A DNA stretch of 5,209 nt, taken from the NCBI GenBank assembly GCA_009845645.1, contig VXZF01000302.1, positions 177 to 5,385 on the forward strand, in the 5' to 3' direction. This stretch comes from Gemmatimonadota bacterium. Lineage in GTDB: Bacteria > Latescibacterota > UBA2968 > UBA8231. A program made the position numbers and the translations under genes. Under the pieces are notes generated by a model. The model searched no databases. It had not been told where the DNA came from and saw only the letters and a program-made list of their open reading frames with translations. Shown in pieces: positions 1-5,209 of this stretch (position 1 is the stretch's first letter; the number at the start of each line of letters is the position of its first letter).

Positions 1-657
1 CAATAAGCGCACCACCTCGTCTTCACCACCCTGAGCGGCATACATCAAGACCGAACTGCCGGAGACATCTTGAGCGTGGAGGTCAGCACCATTGGCGAAC
101 AAGAGACGCACCACCTCCACACCGCCCCCCTGAGCGGCATACATCAAGACCGACCGACCGGAGGCGTCTTGGGCGTGGAGGTCAGCACCATTGGCGAGCA
201 AGAAGCGCACCACCTCCACATCGCCCCCCCCAGCGGCTTCTATCAAGGCCGTAGTGCCGTCGTCATCTTGGGCGTTAAGGTCAGCACCCTTGTCGAGCAA
301 AAGACGCACCATCTCCACATCGCCCCCCCAAGCGGCATACATCAAGGCCGACTGGTCGGAAGCATCTTGAGCGTTAAGGTCAGCACCTTTGTCGAGCAAG
401 AAGCGCACCATCTCCACATCACCCCCCAAAGCCGCCCACATCAAGGCCGTAGAGCCATCGGCATCTTGGGCATCCGCGCCTGCTTCCGCTACCCATTGTT
501 CCACTAAGATGCGGACGACCTCGACATGGCCTTCCCGAGCCGCCCACATCAAGGCCGTCATACCGTCAGCATCTCGGGCGTGGACGTCCATCCCAGCCGC
601 AATAAACAGCCGTACCGCAGATACATCCTCCGCGCGGATGCGCTCCAAAAAGGATGC
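1..657 (-). repeat. 99-bp tandem repeats encoding ankyrin repeats (continues past left edge)
   Basis: The repeats begin with a degenerate N-cap repeat (residues about 349-382, LFIAAGMDVHARD). A 36-residue repeat with QWVAEAG follows (383-418), then exact 33-residue units at 419-451, 452-484, 485-517 and 518-550, and a partial one at 551-568. The DNA units fall at 352-450, 253-351, 154-252, 55-153 and 1-54. The consensus is close to TALMYAAxGGDVEVVRLLL followed by ANGADLNAQDxxG. The copies are close in DNA as well as in protein, which points to recent expansion or homogenisation. Confidence 0.92.
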
Positions 658-1704
658 CGACGTATACGAAATCCCCAGCTCATCTAGCGCACTACGGGCT
701 GCCTCAGGAGTCGGAGAGTCAGGATCGGATAAGGCTTGGCCAATCCCCGCGGGCAACGTCGGATCCAACGGATTGACGCTATACGTCCCTATCAGATAGG
801 CATCGGTAAAGTTGATGTCGCCATCGGCATCCACATCGCCGAGGGATATGTTGGGGATATGAGCCGCAAGAGTCGAAGAATCGACGCTGTACATGGCCAC
901 GAACAAAGCATCGACAATATCGACCCGACCATCGCCGTTGACATCCCCTAAGAGGCTACCCACAACGACCTTCCGCCGCCCAGACAGACCGCGCCCTTCC
1001 ACGACGATGTCCACCGGGGCCATCCCGTCTCGAACCTGGAAGGCGGGATTCACATAGGCGACCATGTCCGAGCCCCAAACAACCAATCCATACGCCTGAT
1101 CTTGGGCAGCCACTGCCGTATAGGGCCTACTCGACACGCCGCTGCTGACCCCAGCCTGCCCGTCAATCAGCACCATCCGCCGACTCACCGTCATCCCACC
1201 GCTGCTGAGCCGGTAGATATACACTCCCGCCCCGACCGCACGACCAGCCGCATCCGTGCCGTCCCAGCGCGCCGTGTGCGCACCCGCCGACCGTTCGCCA
1301 TCGACTAACCGGGTCAAGCGCTGTCCCAGCATATTGAACACTTCCAGCCGCACGTGAGCCGTCGCCGACAGTTGGTAGGGAATGAGTGTGGAAGGATTGA
1401 ACGGATTGGGGTAATTCTGTCCCAAGGCAAAGTCGGCCGGCAGCGCCGCGCCCCTTCCCCTAGACAGTGCTTGCAGCGAAAGCGCAAAATAGCCGGTCGC
1501 ATCCGTCGTCGTGCCGACCGACTGGCGCAGATCGCTCAAATCGAACAGCCGCACCTGCACTCCGGCGGCTGGCAACCCAGACGATAGACTTATCCGGCCC
1601 TCTACCAGCGACTCCGCGCCGACGCGAATGCTGAACACGAGTCCGATAAGACAGGCGATAAAAAACGACCTGACTCTTGCATTTTGGAGCAGACTCTTTA
1701 GCAT
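1..1704 (-). CDS. Secreted multidomain ankyrin-repeat protein with FlgD-like and dockerin modules (3' end outside window)
   Basis: The frame is open from ATG at 1704 to the window edge (568 codons, no stop seen), so the protein is incomplete at its C-terminus. Visible order: signal peptide (about 1-30); carboxypeptidase-regulatory-like beta module (about 32-77); FlgD/T9SS-type module (about 92-181) starting at NYPNPFNPST; an unrecognised beta-rich segment (182-250); type I dockerin (250-310); linker; ankyrin repeats from about 349 onward. The start is supported by the purine-rich Shine-Dalgarno stretch at 1715-1727 and by the signal peptide that follows directly. Export is inferred from the signal peptide; ankyrin repeats generally mediate protein-protein binding, but the partner is unknown. 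The gene lies 65 bases after the permease stop and is probably co-transcribed with it. The domain calls are by eye. The overall function is not known, though a surface adhesin or host-interaction protein is plausible. Confidence 0.9.
   Translation of the reverse strand, partial: MLKSLLQNARVRSFFIACLIGLVFSIRVGAESLVEGRISLSSGLPAAGVQVRLFDLSDLRQSVGTTTDATGYFALSLQALSRGRGAALPADFALGQNYPNPFNPSTLIPYQLSATAHVRLEVFNMLGQRLTRLVDGERSAGAHTARWDGTDAAGRAVGAGVYIYRLSSGGMTVSRRMVLIDGQAGVSSGVSSRPYTAVAAQDQAYGLVVWGSDMVAYVNPAFQVRDGMAPVDIVVEGRGLSGRRKVVVGSLLGDVNGDGRVDIVDALFVAMYSVDSSTLAAHIPNISLGDVDADGDINFTDAYLIGTYSVNPLDPTLPAGIGQALSDPDSPTPEAARSALDELGISYTSASFLERIRAEDVSAVRLFIAAGMDVHARDADGMTALMWAAREGHVEVVRILVEQWVAEAGADAQDADGSTALMWAALGGDVEMVRFLLDKGADLNAQDASDQSALMYAAWGGDVEMVRLLLDKGADLNAQDDDGTTALIEAAGGGDVEVVRFLLANGADLHAQDASGRSVLMYAAQGGGVEVVRLLFANGADLHAQDVSGSSVLMYAAQGGEDEVVRLL
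775..957 (-). other. Type I dockerin domain (two calcium-binding loops)
   Basis: Residues 250-310 carry two EF-hand-like loops. Loop one has Asp254, Asn256, Asp258, Asp262 and Asp265 (GDVNGDGRVDIVDAL). Loop two has Asp290, Asp292, Asp294, Asp296, Asn298 and Asp301 (GDVDADGDINFTDAYL). All calcium ligand positions are filled and the loops are 36 residues apart, as in dockerins. The residues at loop positions 10-11, which set cohesin specificity in clostridial dockerins, are Ile-Val and Phe-Thr rather than Ser-Thr. No cohesin is visible nearby, so the partner is unknown. Confidence 0.88.
1162..1431 (-). other. FlgD-like / T9SS-type sorting-domain-like module placed near the N-terminus
   Basis: Residues 92-181 contain ALGQNYPNPFNPST, then VRLEVFNMLGQRL, HTARWDGTDAAGRAV and GAGVYIYRL. 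This is the hallmark order of the FlgD Ig-like / Por-secretion-tail family that usually forms the last 80-100 residues of secreted FCB proteins. Here almost 390 further residues follow within the window, so it cannot act as a terminal, cleaved sorting signal in the usual way. It may be a structural spacer or an anchoring module. Confidence 0.85.
1615..1704 (-). other. Sec signal peptide of the ankyrin/dockerin protein
   Basis: Residues 1-30 show a basic N-region (Lys3, Arg10, Arg12), a hydrophobic core FFIACLIGLVFSI (14-26) and a likely signal peptidase I site after VGA (28-30), before ESLVEGR. Cys18 lies inside the hydrophobic core and is not followed by a lipobox-compatible context, so a lipoprotein is not favoured. 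Confidence 0.75.
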
Positions 1705-1714
1705 GATTGGGATC

Positions 1715-1727
1715 TTCCTTTCCTCTT
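1715..1727 (-). promoter_or_regulatory. Shine-Dalgarno leader of the secreted ankyrin gene
   Basis: The coding strand reads AAGAGGAAAGGAA, ending 10 bases before ATG at 1704. The same 13 bases occur at the same distance before the permease start (4276-4288). It contains two possible anti-SD pairing cores, AGAGGA and AAGGAA. It fixes the start of this gene. Confidence 0.7.
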
Positions 1728-1728
1728 T

Positions 1729-1743
1729 AAATCAGTGTGATTT
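1729..1743. promoter_or_regulatory. Small AT-rich inverted repeat upstream of the RBS, possible operator
   Basis: aaatca-gtg-tgattt is a perfect 6-bp dyad with a 3-base centre, directly upstream of the ribosome-binding leader in the 65-base gap after the permease. It is too short and AT-rich to be a convincing rho-independent terminator and has no U-tract. It could be an operator or chance. I see no clear -35/-10 promoter in this gap (1705-1769). Confidence 0.2.
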
Positions 1744-1769
1744 GTAGGGAATTAACGATCATTGTTCAC

Positions 1770-4265
1770 TCATTCGTAGCGCAGCGCTTCTACCGGATCG
1801 GCCTTGGCAGCCTTGTACGCCTGATGGCCGGAACTGACCAAAACCGCGACGAGCGCAATCGCAGCCCCAGCGGCAAAATGCCACGCCGCCAGATCAATGC
1901 GAAAGGCAAAGCCATTCAGCCAATCGCGCATCCACCACCACGACAGCGGCCACGCCACCAGCGCGCCAATCAGGGCGAGACAGGCAAACTCGCGGGTCAT
2001 CAGCGTGGTGAGACCAAAGACGCTAGCACCGAGGGCCTTGCGGATGCCGAATTCCTTGGTGCGGCGACCCGCGGCGAGAGCAGTGAGCGCAAAGGCACCC
2101 AAGGCGGAGATGAACACCGCGCCGACCGCAGCCCACGTGATGAGCCGACGCCAGCGCAACTCGTCGCGGTAGGCCGCCTCCATATCCTGCTGCAGGAACG
2201 AGAAGTGGAAGTCGGAGTAGCCAATGACGCTGTCCCACGTCTCCTGCATGTACTGGACAACCTCTTGCACATCCCCCGGTTTCATGCGCACGAACATGAG
2301 ATCGGGAGTGCCCAAGTCGGGGAAGAGCAACAGCAGGCCCGGAGGGAAGTCCTCGTATCCAGACTGGAAGGTGAAGTCCTTGACCACGCCGATAATGAGC
2401 GCTCCAGTCCCAATCCCGCTCCTGCCACCTATCGGCTTGCGTCCCTCCCTACTCGACATGCGGACAATATCGATCGTCTCACCAATCGGGTCGGCGAATC
2501 CGAGTTGTGCCGCCGCGCTTTCGGAGATCAGCACAAGGTTATACTTGTCTCCTTGGTCCAGAGAGAAATCTCGGCCATGTATCAACTCTAAGTTCATGGT
2601 CTCGACAAAGTTGTGGTCCACCTCGTAAGGGAGGATGTTTACTTCCCGGTTGCTCTCAGTCACTGCCCAGTATCTCCCACTGTGGCGTCCAAAGTCCAAG
2701 AAATCTTCATAGTCTTCATCCATCAGGGAGATCGAGGCGAGGCGACTGTGCTGCAAAAAGGCATTCACGAGGGAATTCAGATGATCCATGGGGCCGATAG
2801 AGTCCGTATCCACTAAGATGACGCGCTCCTGATCGGTGTGCCGAGTCATTAAGTGCTCTAGCTGGTGATACATGACCAAGGTGCAAGTGATCAACCCCAC
2901 GGAAATGGCCAACTGCACGCTGACGAGCACGCGACTGAGCCGAGTAACTCCAGTTATGGACACGTTGCGCCGAATCGCGCTTAGGGGTACCAAGCGGGAG
3001 AGCACAAGCGCCGGATACCAACCAGCACTCAAGCTGACCAGCAGCAGCAATATCCCTAATGCACCCAGCATACTCGGCTCGCTCAAACCGAGCGATAGCT
3101 CCTGCGAAAAGGTCGCGTTGAACGCCGGCAGCAGCAGCGCCGCCAACCCGCATCCGGCACCCAACCCGACCATAGACAACACCACTGCCTCACCAATGAA
3201 CTGGCGTATCAATTGCCCGCGTCCAGCACCCGCCGCCTTGCGCACACCGACCTCCGCTGCCCTCAGCGAGGCCCGGCCAATGGCCAGATTGACGAAGTTG
3301 ATGCACCCCATCAACAAAACCGCCAAGGCCATACTGACGAGCACATACGAGATAAACGGATCCCTTGGCTCCACCACGTGCCCGACCCATTGCATCATGC
3401 TGGTATCCGAGTGCAGGTCAATCAGCGGCTGCAACCGAAATAGAGAGAAATCCTCCGGGAGATCTTCTGGTATCTCCTGTCCATCGCTTTGGATCATGTT
3501 CCGCGTTAGTTGCACGAAGGCCGGCGTTAGGTCCGCCGGGTCTACGTCGGACGCGAGGAGGACGTATGCGTTGCACGAGCCATCCCACTCATTGGGGGAC
3601 TTGCGGAATAAGAATTCCGTGTTCTCAAACGGCAGCAGCATGTTGAACCGAATTGACGACGTGTGCGAAACCGGCACGGCCACGCCGGTGATAGTGAAGT
3701 CTTCGGTCCCAATCCTGCTCCGCGTCGAGGCGATCGTCAGGCTCTGACCCAGCGGATCGGCGTCGCCAAACAGGCGTTGAGCCATCTCATAGCTCAGCAC
3801 GACGGAGTTGCGCTCGGCCAGCGCCGTAGCCGCGTCCCCTAGCAGAAGCGGAAAGTCGAAAACCTCGAAGAATGCAGGATCGACGAGGAGGAATTCCTCG
3901 TCGGACGAACTGCCTTCAAAGGTCGTCCGCACAACGCGCCTCTTTCTTTCGTCCCCATCCCCCGCACTGAGGCGCACCGTGCGCTCCACATGTGGAGAGA
4001 GGGCCTCCAGTTCGGGCGCAAAAGCAAATTCAATCAAGTCTGCCATGCGCATCAGCCCCTCCTCCGACCCCATAGCCTCGACATAAACGCGATAGATCCG
4101 GTCCCCTTTGCTGTGGAAGCGGTCAAACGACCACTCCTGAGAGGCAAAACGCCATGCGAGCAGGCAGAACGCCATGCCCAAGCCCAGCCCCGCGAGGTTG
4201 ATGACTGTGTGCAGGCGATGGCGCATCAAATTGCGCCAAGCGATGATCAGGTTATTGCGTAGCAC
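1770..4265 (-). CDS. FtsX/MacB-type ABC transporter permease, two MacB_PCD-FtsX halves
   Basis: An 831-residue inner-membrane permease starting at GTG. Residues 1-40 (LRNNLIIAWRNLMRHR, then NLAGLGLGMAFCLLAW) are the family-typical start and TM1, followed by a large periplasmic core (about 45-300). The first FtsX domain has three helices (about 302-328, 354-380, 396-424) and the motif EVGVRKAAGAG (338-348). TM5 (443-466) opens the second half, whose periplasmic core spans about 467-705. The second FtsX domain has helices near 707-730, 758-778 and 796-811, with EFGIRKALGAS (738-748) and the usual ending DPVEALRYE. Eight helices and about 800 residues fit the large-permease subfamily common in the FCB group. 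Members work with a separate MacB/LolD-type ATPase in efflux or mechanotransmission; none is encoded here and the substrate cannot be told. No internal damage is visible. It sits between two ankyrin genes on the same strand. Confidence 0.93.
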   Translation of the reverse strand: MLRNNLIIAWRNLMRHRLHTVINLAGLGLGMAFCLLAWRFASQEWSFDRFHSKGDRIYRVYVEAMGSEEGLMRMADLIEFAFAPELEALSPHVERTVRLSAGDGDERKRRVVRTTFEGSSSDEEFLLVDPAFFEVFDFPLLLGDAATALAERNSVVLSYEMAQRLFGDADPLGQSLTIASTRSRIGTEDFTITGVAVPVSHTSSIRFNMLLPFENTEFLFRKSPNEWDGSCNAYVLLASDVDPADLTPAFVQLTRNMIQSDGQEIPEDLPEDFSLFRLQPLIDLHSDTSMMQWVGHVVEPRDPFISYVLVSMALAVLLMGCINFVNLAIGRASLRAAEVGVRKAAGAGRGQLIRQFIGEAVVLSMVGLGAGCGLAALLLPAFNATFSQELSLGLSEPSMLGALGILLLLVSLSAGWYPALVLSRLVPLSAIRRNVSITGVTRLSRVLVSVQLAISVGLITCTLVMYHQLEHLMTRHTDQERVILVDTDSIGPMDHLNSLVNAFLQHSRLASISLMDEDYEDFLDFGRHSGRYWAVTESNREVNILPYEVDHNFVETMNLELIHGRDFSLDQGDKYNLVLISESAAAQLGFADPIGETIDIVRMSSREGRKPIGGRSGIGTGALIIGVVKDFTFQSGYEDFPPGLLLLFPDLGTPDLMFVRMKPGDVQEVVQYMQETWDSVIGYSDFHFSFLQQDMEAAYRDELRWRRLITWAAVGAVFISALGAFALTALAAGRRTKEFGIRKALGASVFGLTTLMTREFACLALIGALVAWPLSWWWMRDWLNGFAFRIDLAAWHFAAGAAIALVAVLVSSGHQAYKAAKADPVEALRYE

Positions 4266-4270
4266 AGTTT

Positions 4271-4405
4271 CTATTTTCCTTTCCTCTTGATTCTGCAATG
4301 TTCTCGCCGACGGAATGACTCACTTGATAAGGTCATATCCTCTTCGGTGAAGCGGACCTCGTCGAGTCGGCTGCTGCGGTCGGTAGGGTTCAGTACGCGG
4401 GTCAT
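4271..4405 (-). CDS. Possible 44-residue small ORF or gene remnant between ankyrin gene and permease
   Basis: ATG at 4405 lies 8 bases after the ankyrin stop codon, and a GGAG that overlaps this stop could serve as a weak, rather distant ribosome-binding site. The product starts MTRVLNPTDRSSRLDEVRF and continues TEEDMTLSSESF, then a basic tail (RIKRKGK) that is simply the translation of the permease leader. The first 18 or so codons favour G or C at the third position as real genes here do; the tail does not. The stop TAG is 5 bases before the permease GTG, so coupling is possible. It begins inside a 19-bp block shared with the permease gene. I do not recognise the protein; a decayed 5' end of a lost gene is as likely as a real peptide, and chance is not excluded. 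Confidence 0.25.
   Translation of the reverse strand: MTRVLNPTDRSSRLDEVRFTEEDMTLSSESFRRREHCRIKRKGK
4276..4288 (-). promoter_or_regulatory. Shine-Dalgarno leader of the permease, deciding a GTG start
   Basis: The coding strand reads AAGAGGAAAGGAA, ending 10 bases before GTG at 4265. This matches the leader and spacing of the gene at 1704. A longer frame from TTG at 4298 would swallow this leader and add 11 residues foreign to the family, so GTG is preferred; the following LRNNLIIAWRNLMRHR matches the usual permease N-terminus. Confidence 0.75.
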
Positions 4406-4414
4406 CAGCGTGGT
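4396..4414. repeat. 19-bp block identical to part of the permease gene (copy at 1991-2009)
   Basis: cgcgggtcatcagcgtggt occurs at 4396-4414, overlapping the first base of the ankyrin stop triplet, and at 1991-2009 inside the permease. In the permease it encodes TTLMTR in the second FtsX domain. In the intergenic copy the frame of the small ORF also reads TTLMTR, preceded by Gly-Val instead of Gly-Leu. Similarity stops on both sides. Both copies are in the same orientation. Confidence 0.6.
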
Positions 4415-5209
4415 TACTCCGTGGCGCCAGCCGCTTCAAGAAGTTCTATCACTTCTTTGCGGAAGTGACTGTTTTTGCGACTGTTTTTGGCAATGCGCAA
4501 GGCCGTCCAGCCGTAGTCATTTTGGGCGTTAAGGTCGGCACCGTTGGCGAGCAAAAGCCGAGCCATCTCGACACCACCCTCCCGAGCGGCATACATCAAG
4601 GCCGTATCGCCGTTGTTATTTTGGGCATTAATGTCGGCCCCGTTGGCGAGCAAGAAGCGCACCACCTCCACAGCACCCCCCTGAGCGGCATACATCAAGA
4701 CCGACCGACCGGAGGCATCTTGGGCCTCCGGGCCTGCTTCCGCTACCCATTGTTCTACCAAGATGTGTATGACCTCGACATGGCCCTCATCAGCAGCCCA
4801 CATCAAGACCGTCTTGCCCTTGCGGAAATCTTGATCGTGGAGGTCGGCCCCGTTGGCGAGCAAGAGACGCACCATCTCCACATGGCCCTCCCGAGCGGCA
4901 TGTATCAAAACCGTAGTGCCGTAGTAATCGCGGGCGTTAAGGTCGGCACCGCTTTCAAGCAAAAGCCGAACCACCTCCACATGCCCCCCCCAAGTGGCAT
5001 ACATCAAGGCCGACTGGTCAGGGTTGTTTCGTGTGTTAGTGTCAGCACCGTTTTCAAGCAAAAGACGCACCACTTCCACATGGCCATTACCAGCAGCTTC
5101 CATCAAGGCCGTAGCGCCGTTGCCGTAGTCTTCTTGTGTGTTGATGTTGGCGCCGTTGTCGAGCAAGAGACGCACCACCTCCACATCACCCCCCAAAGCC
5201 GCCCATATC
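4414..5209 (-). CDS. Ankyrin-repeat protein, C-terminal part (5' end outside window)
   Basis: The frame is open to the right edge (264 full codons visible), so the true start is upstream; a TTG at 5196 is an internal codon. Visible residues form about seven ankyrin repeats, e.g. ATALMEAAGNGHVEVVRLLL, then YATWGGHVEVV, IHAAREGHVEMV, a 36-residue unit with VEQWVAEAG (151-159), YAAQGGAVEVV and YAAREGGVEMA. The end is a C-cap (235-264) with KNSRKNSHFRKEVIELLEAA and GATE. The C-cap is more divergent and hydrophilic, as is normal for terminal repeats. It is a paralogue of the gene at 1-1704: the special repeat and a 41-bp stretch are shared. Whether it too has a signal peptide, FlgD and dockerin modules cannot be seen. 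It is the upstream member of the run that continues into the permease. The likely role is protein binding; the partner is unknown. Confidence 0.92.
   Translation of the reverse strand, partial: IWAALGGDVEVVRLLLDNGANINTQEDYGNGATALMEAAGNGHVEVVRLLLENGADTNTRNNPDQSALMYATWGGHVEVVRLLLESGADLNARDYYGTTVLIHAAREGHVEMVRLLLANGADLHDQDFRKGKTVLMWAADEGHVEVIHILVEQWVAEAGPEAQDASGRSVLMYAAQGGAVEVVRFLLANGADINAQNNNGDTALMYAAREGGVEMARLLLANGADLNAQNDYGWTALRIAKNSRKNSHFRKEVIELLEAAGATE

Noticed and set aside
1..450. Regular 99-bp periodicity that might be taken for a CRISPR or satellite array.
   Set aside because: The unit has no repeat/spacer split, the copies vary at synonymous and variable ankyrin positions, and the frame stays open throughout.
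70..507. Plus-strand 145-residue ORF with internal repeats (HHLHIAPPSGIHQGR-like units).
   Set aside because: It is the antisense of the ankyrin array. Its repetition follows entirely from the 99-bp repeat, and the minus frame gives a textbook domain.
1645..1660. Cys18 as a lipoprotein lipidation site.
   Set aside because: It lies in the middle of the hydrophobic core, and the residues around it do not form a lipobox. A signal peptidase I site at VGA fits better.
1727..1762. An 11-codon ORF (MIVNSLQITLI) between the permease and the secreted gene, considered as a leader peptide.
   Set aside because: It has no ribosome-binding site of its own and no run of regulatory codons, and an ORF of this size is expected by chance.
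1737..2591. Plus-strand 284-residue ORF.
   Set aside because: It lies wholly antisense to the well-supported permease and has low-complexity, Arg/Gln/Glu-rich composition with no recognisable domain.
2872..3747. Plus-strand 291-residue ORF.
   Set aside because: It is antisense to the permease, rich in Ser, Thr, Pro and Asn, with no domain. It is a shadow of a GC-biased gene.
4414..5196. Treating TTG at 5196 as the start of the right-hand ankyrin gene.
   Set aside because: The frame stays open to the window edge and the preceding codons (IWAA) complete a normal ankyrin helix, so the gene continues outside.
1..5209. The permease as an insertion that split one ankyrin gene into two halves.
   Set aside because: The right gene ends in a proper C-cap and stop, and the left gene begins with its own leader, start and signal peptide, so they are two genes.

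Overview
The window carries only minus-strand genes, read from right to left. They are the 3' part of an ankyrin-repeat gene (4414-5209, start beyond the right edge), a large FtsX/MacB-type ABC transporter permease (1770-4265), and the 5' part of a second, secreted ankyrin-repeat gene (1-1704, end beyond the left edge). Only two short non-coding stretches exist: 1705-1769, and about 150 bases at 4266-4413 that may hold a 44-codon ORF. There are no RNA genes, CRISPR arrays or transposases. The periodic DNA at both ends is the 99-bp ankyrin repeat.

The base composition is moderately GC-rich. The secreted protein combines a carboxypeptidase-regulatory-like fold, an FlgD/T9SS-type module with the NYPNPFNPST motif, and a type I dockerin pair. 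This combination, together with an 8-TM permease of the kind common in the FCB group, suggests an uncultivated FCB-related lineage such as Latescibacterota or Poribacteria. That placement rests on recalled protein style and was not checked by a search.

Gene 1-1704 encodes, in order, a signal peptide, a beta-sandwich module, an FlgD-like module, an uncharacterised beta-rich segment, a dockerin and then at least seven ankyrin repeats. It is probably exported, with the ankyrin array as its outward-facing interaction surface. Gene 4414-5209 is a close paralogue in its ankyrin part. It shares a 41-bp identical segment and an unusual 36-residue repeat containing QWVAEAG, and it ends in a normal ankyrin C-cap. 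Its N-terminus is not visible.

The permease lies between the two ankyrin genes. It has two MacB-periplasmic-core/FtsX halves and no ATPase beside it in the window. Its start and that of the downstream ankyrin gene have the same 13-base purine-rich ribosome-binding leader at exactly the same distance, so the two were probably copied or selected as a cassette. The most interesting points are the N-terminal FlgD/dockerin module joined to ankyrin repeats, the ankyrin-permease-ankyrin layout, G-tracts recurring at the same phase of each repeat, and a 19-bp piece of permease sequence at the stop codon of the upstream ankyrin gene.
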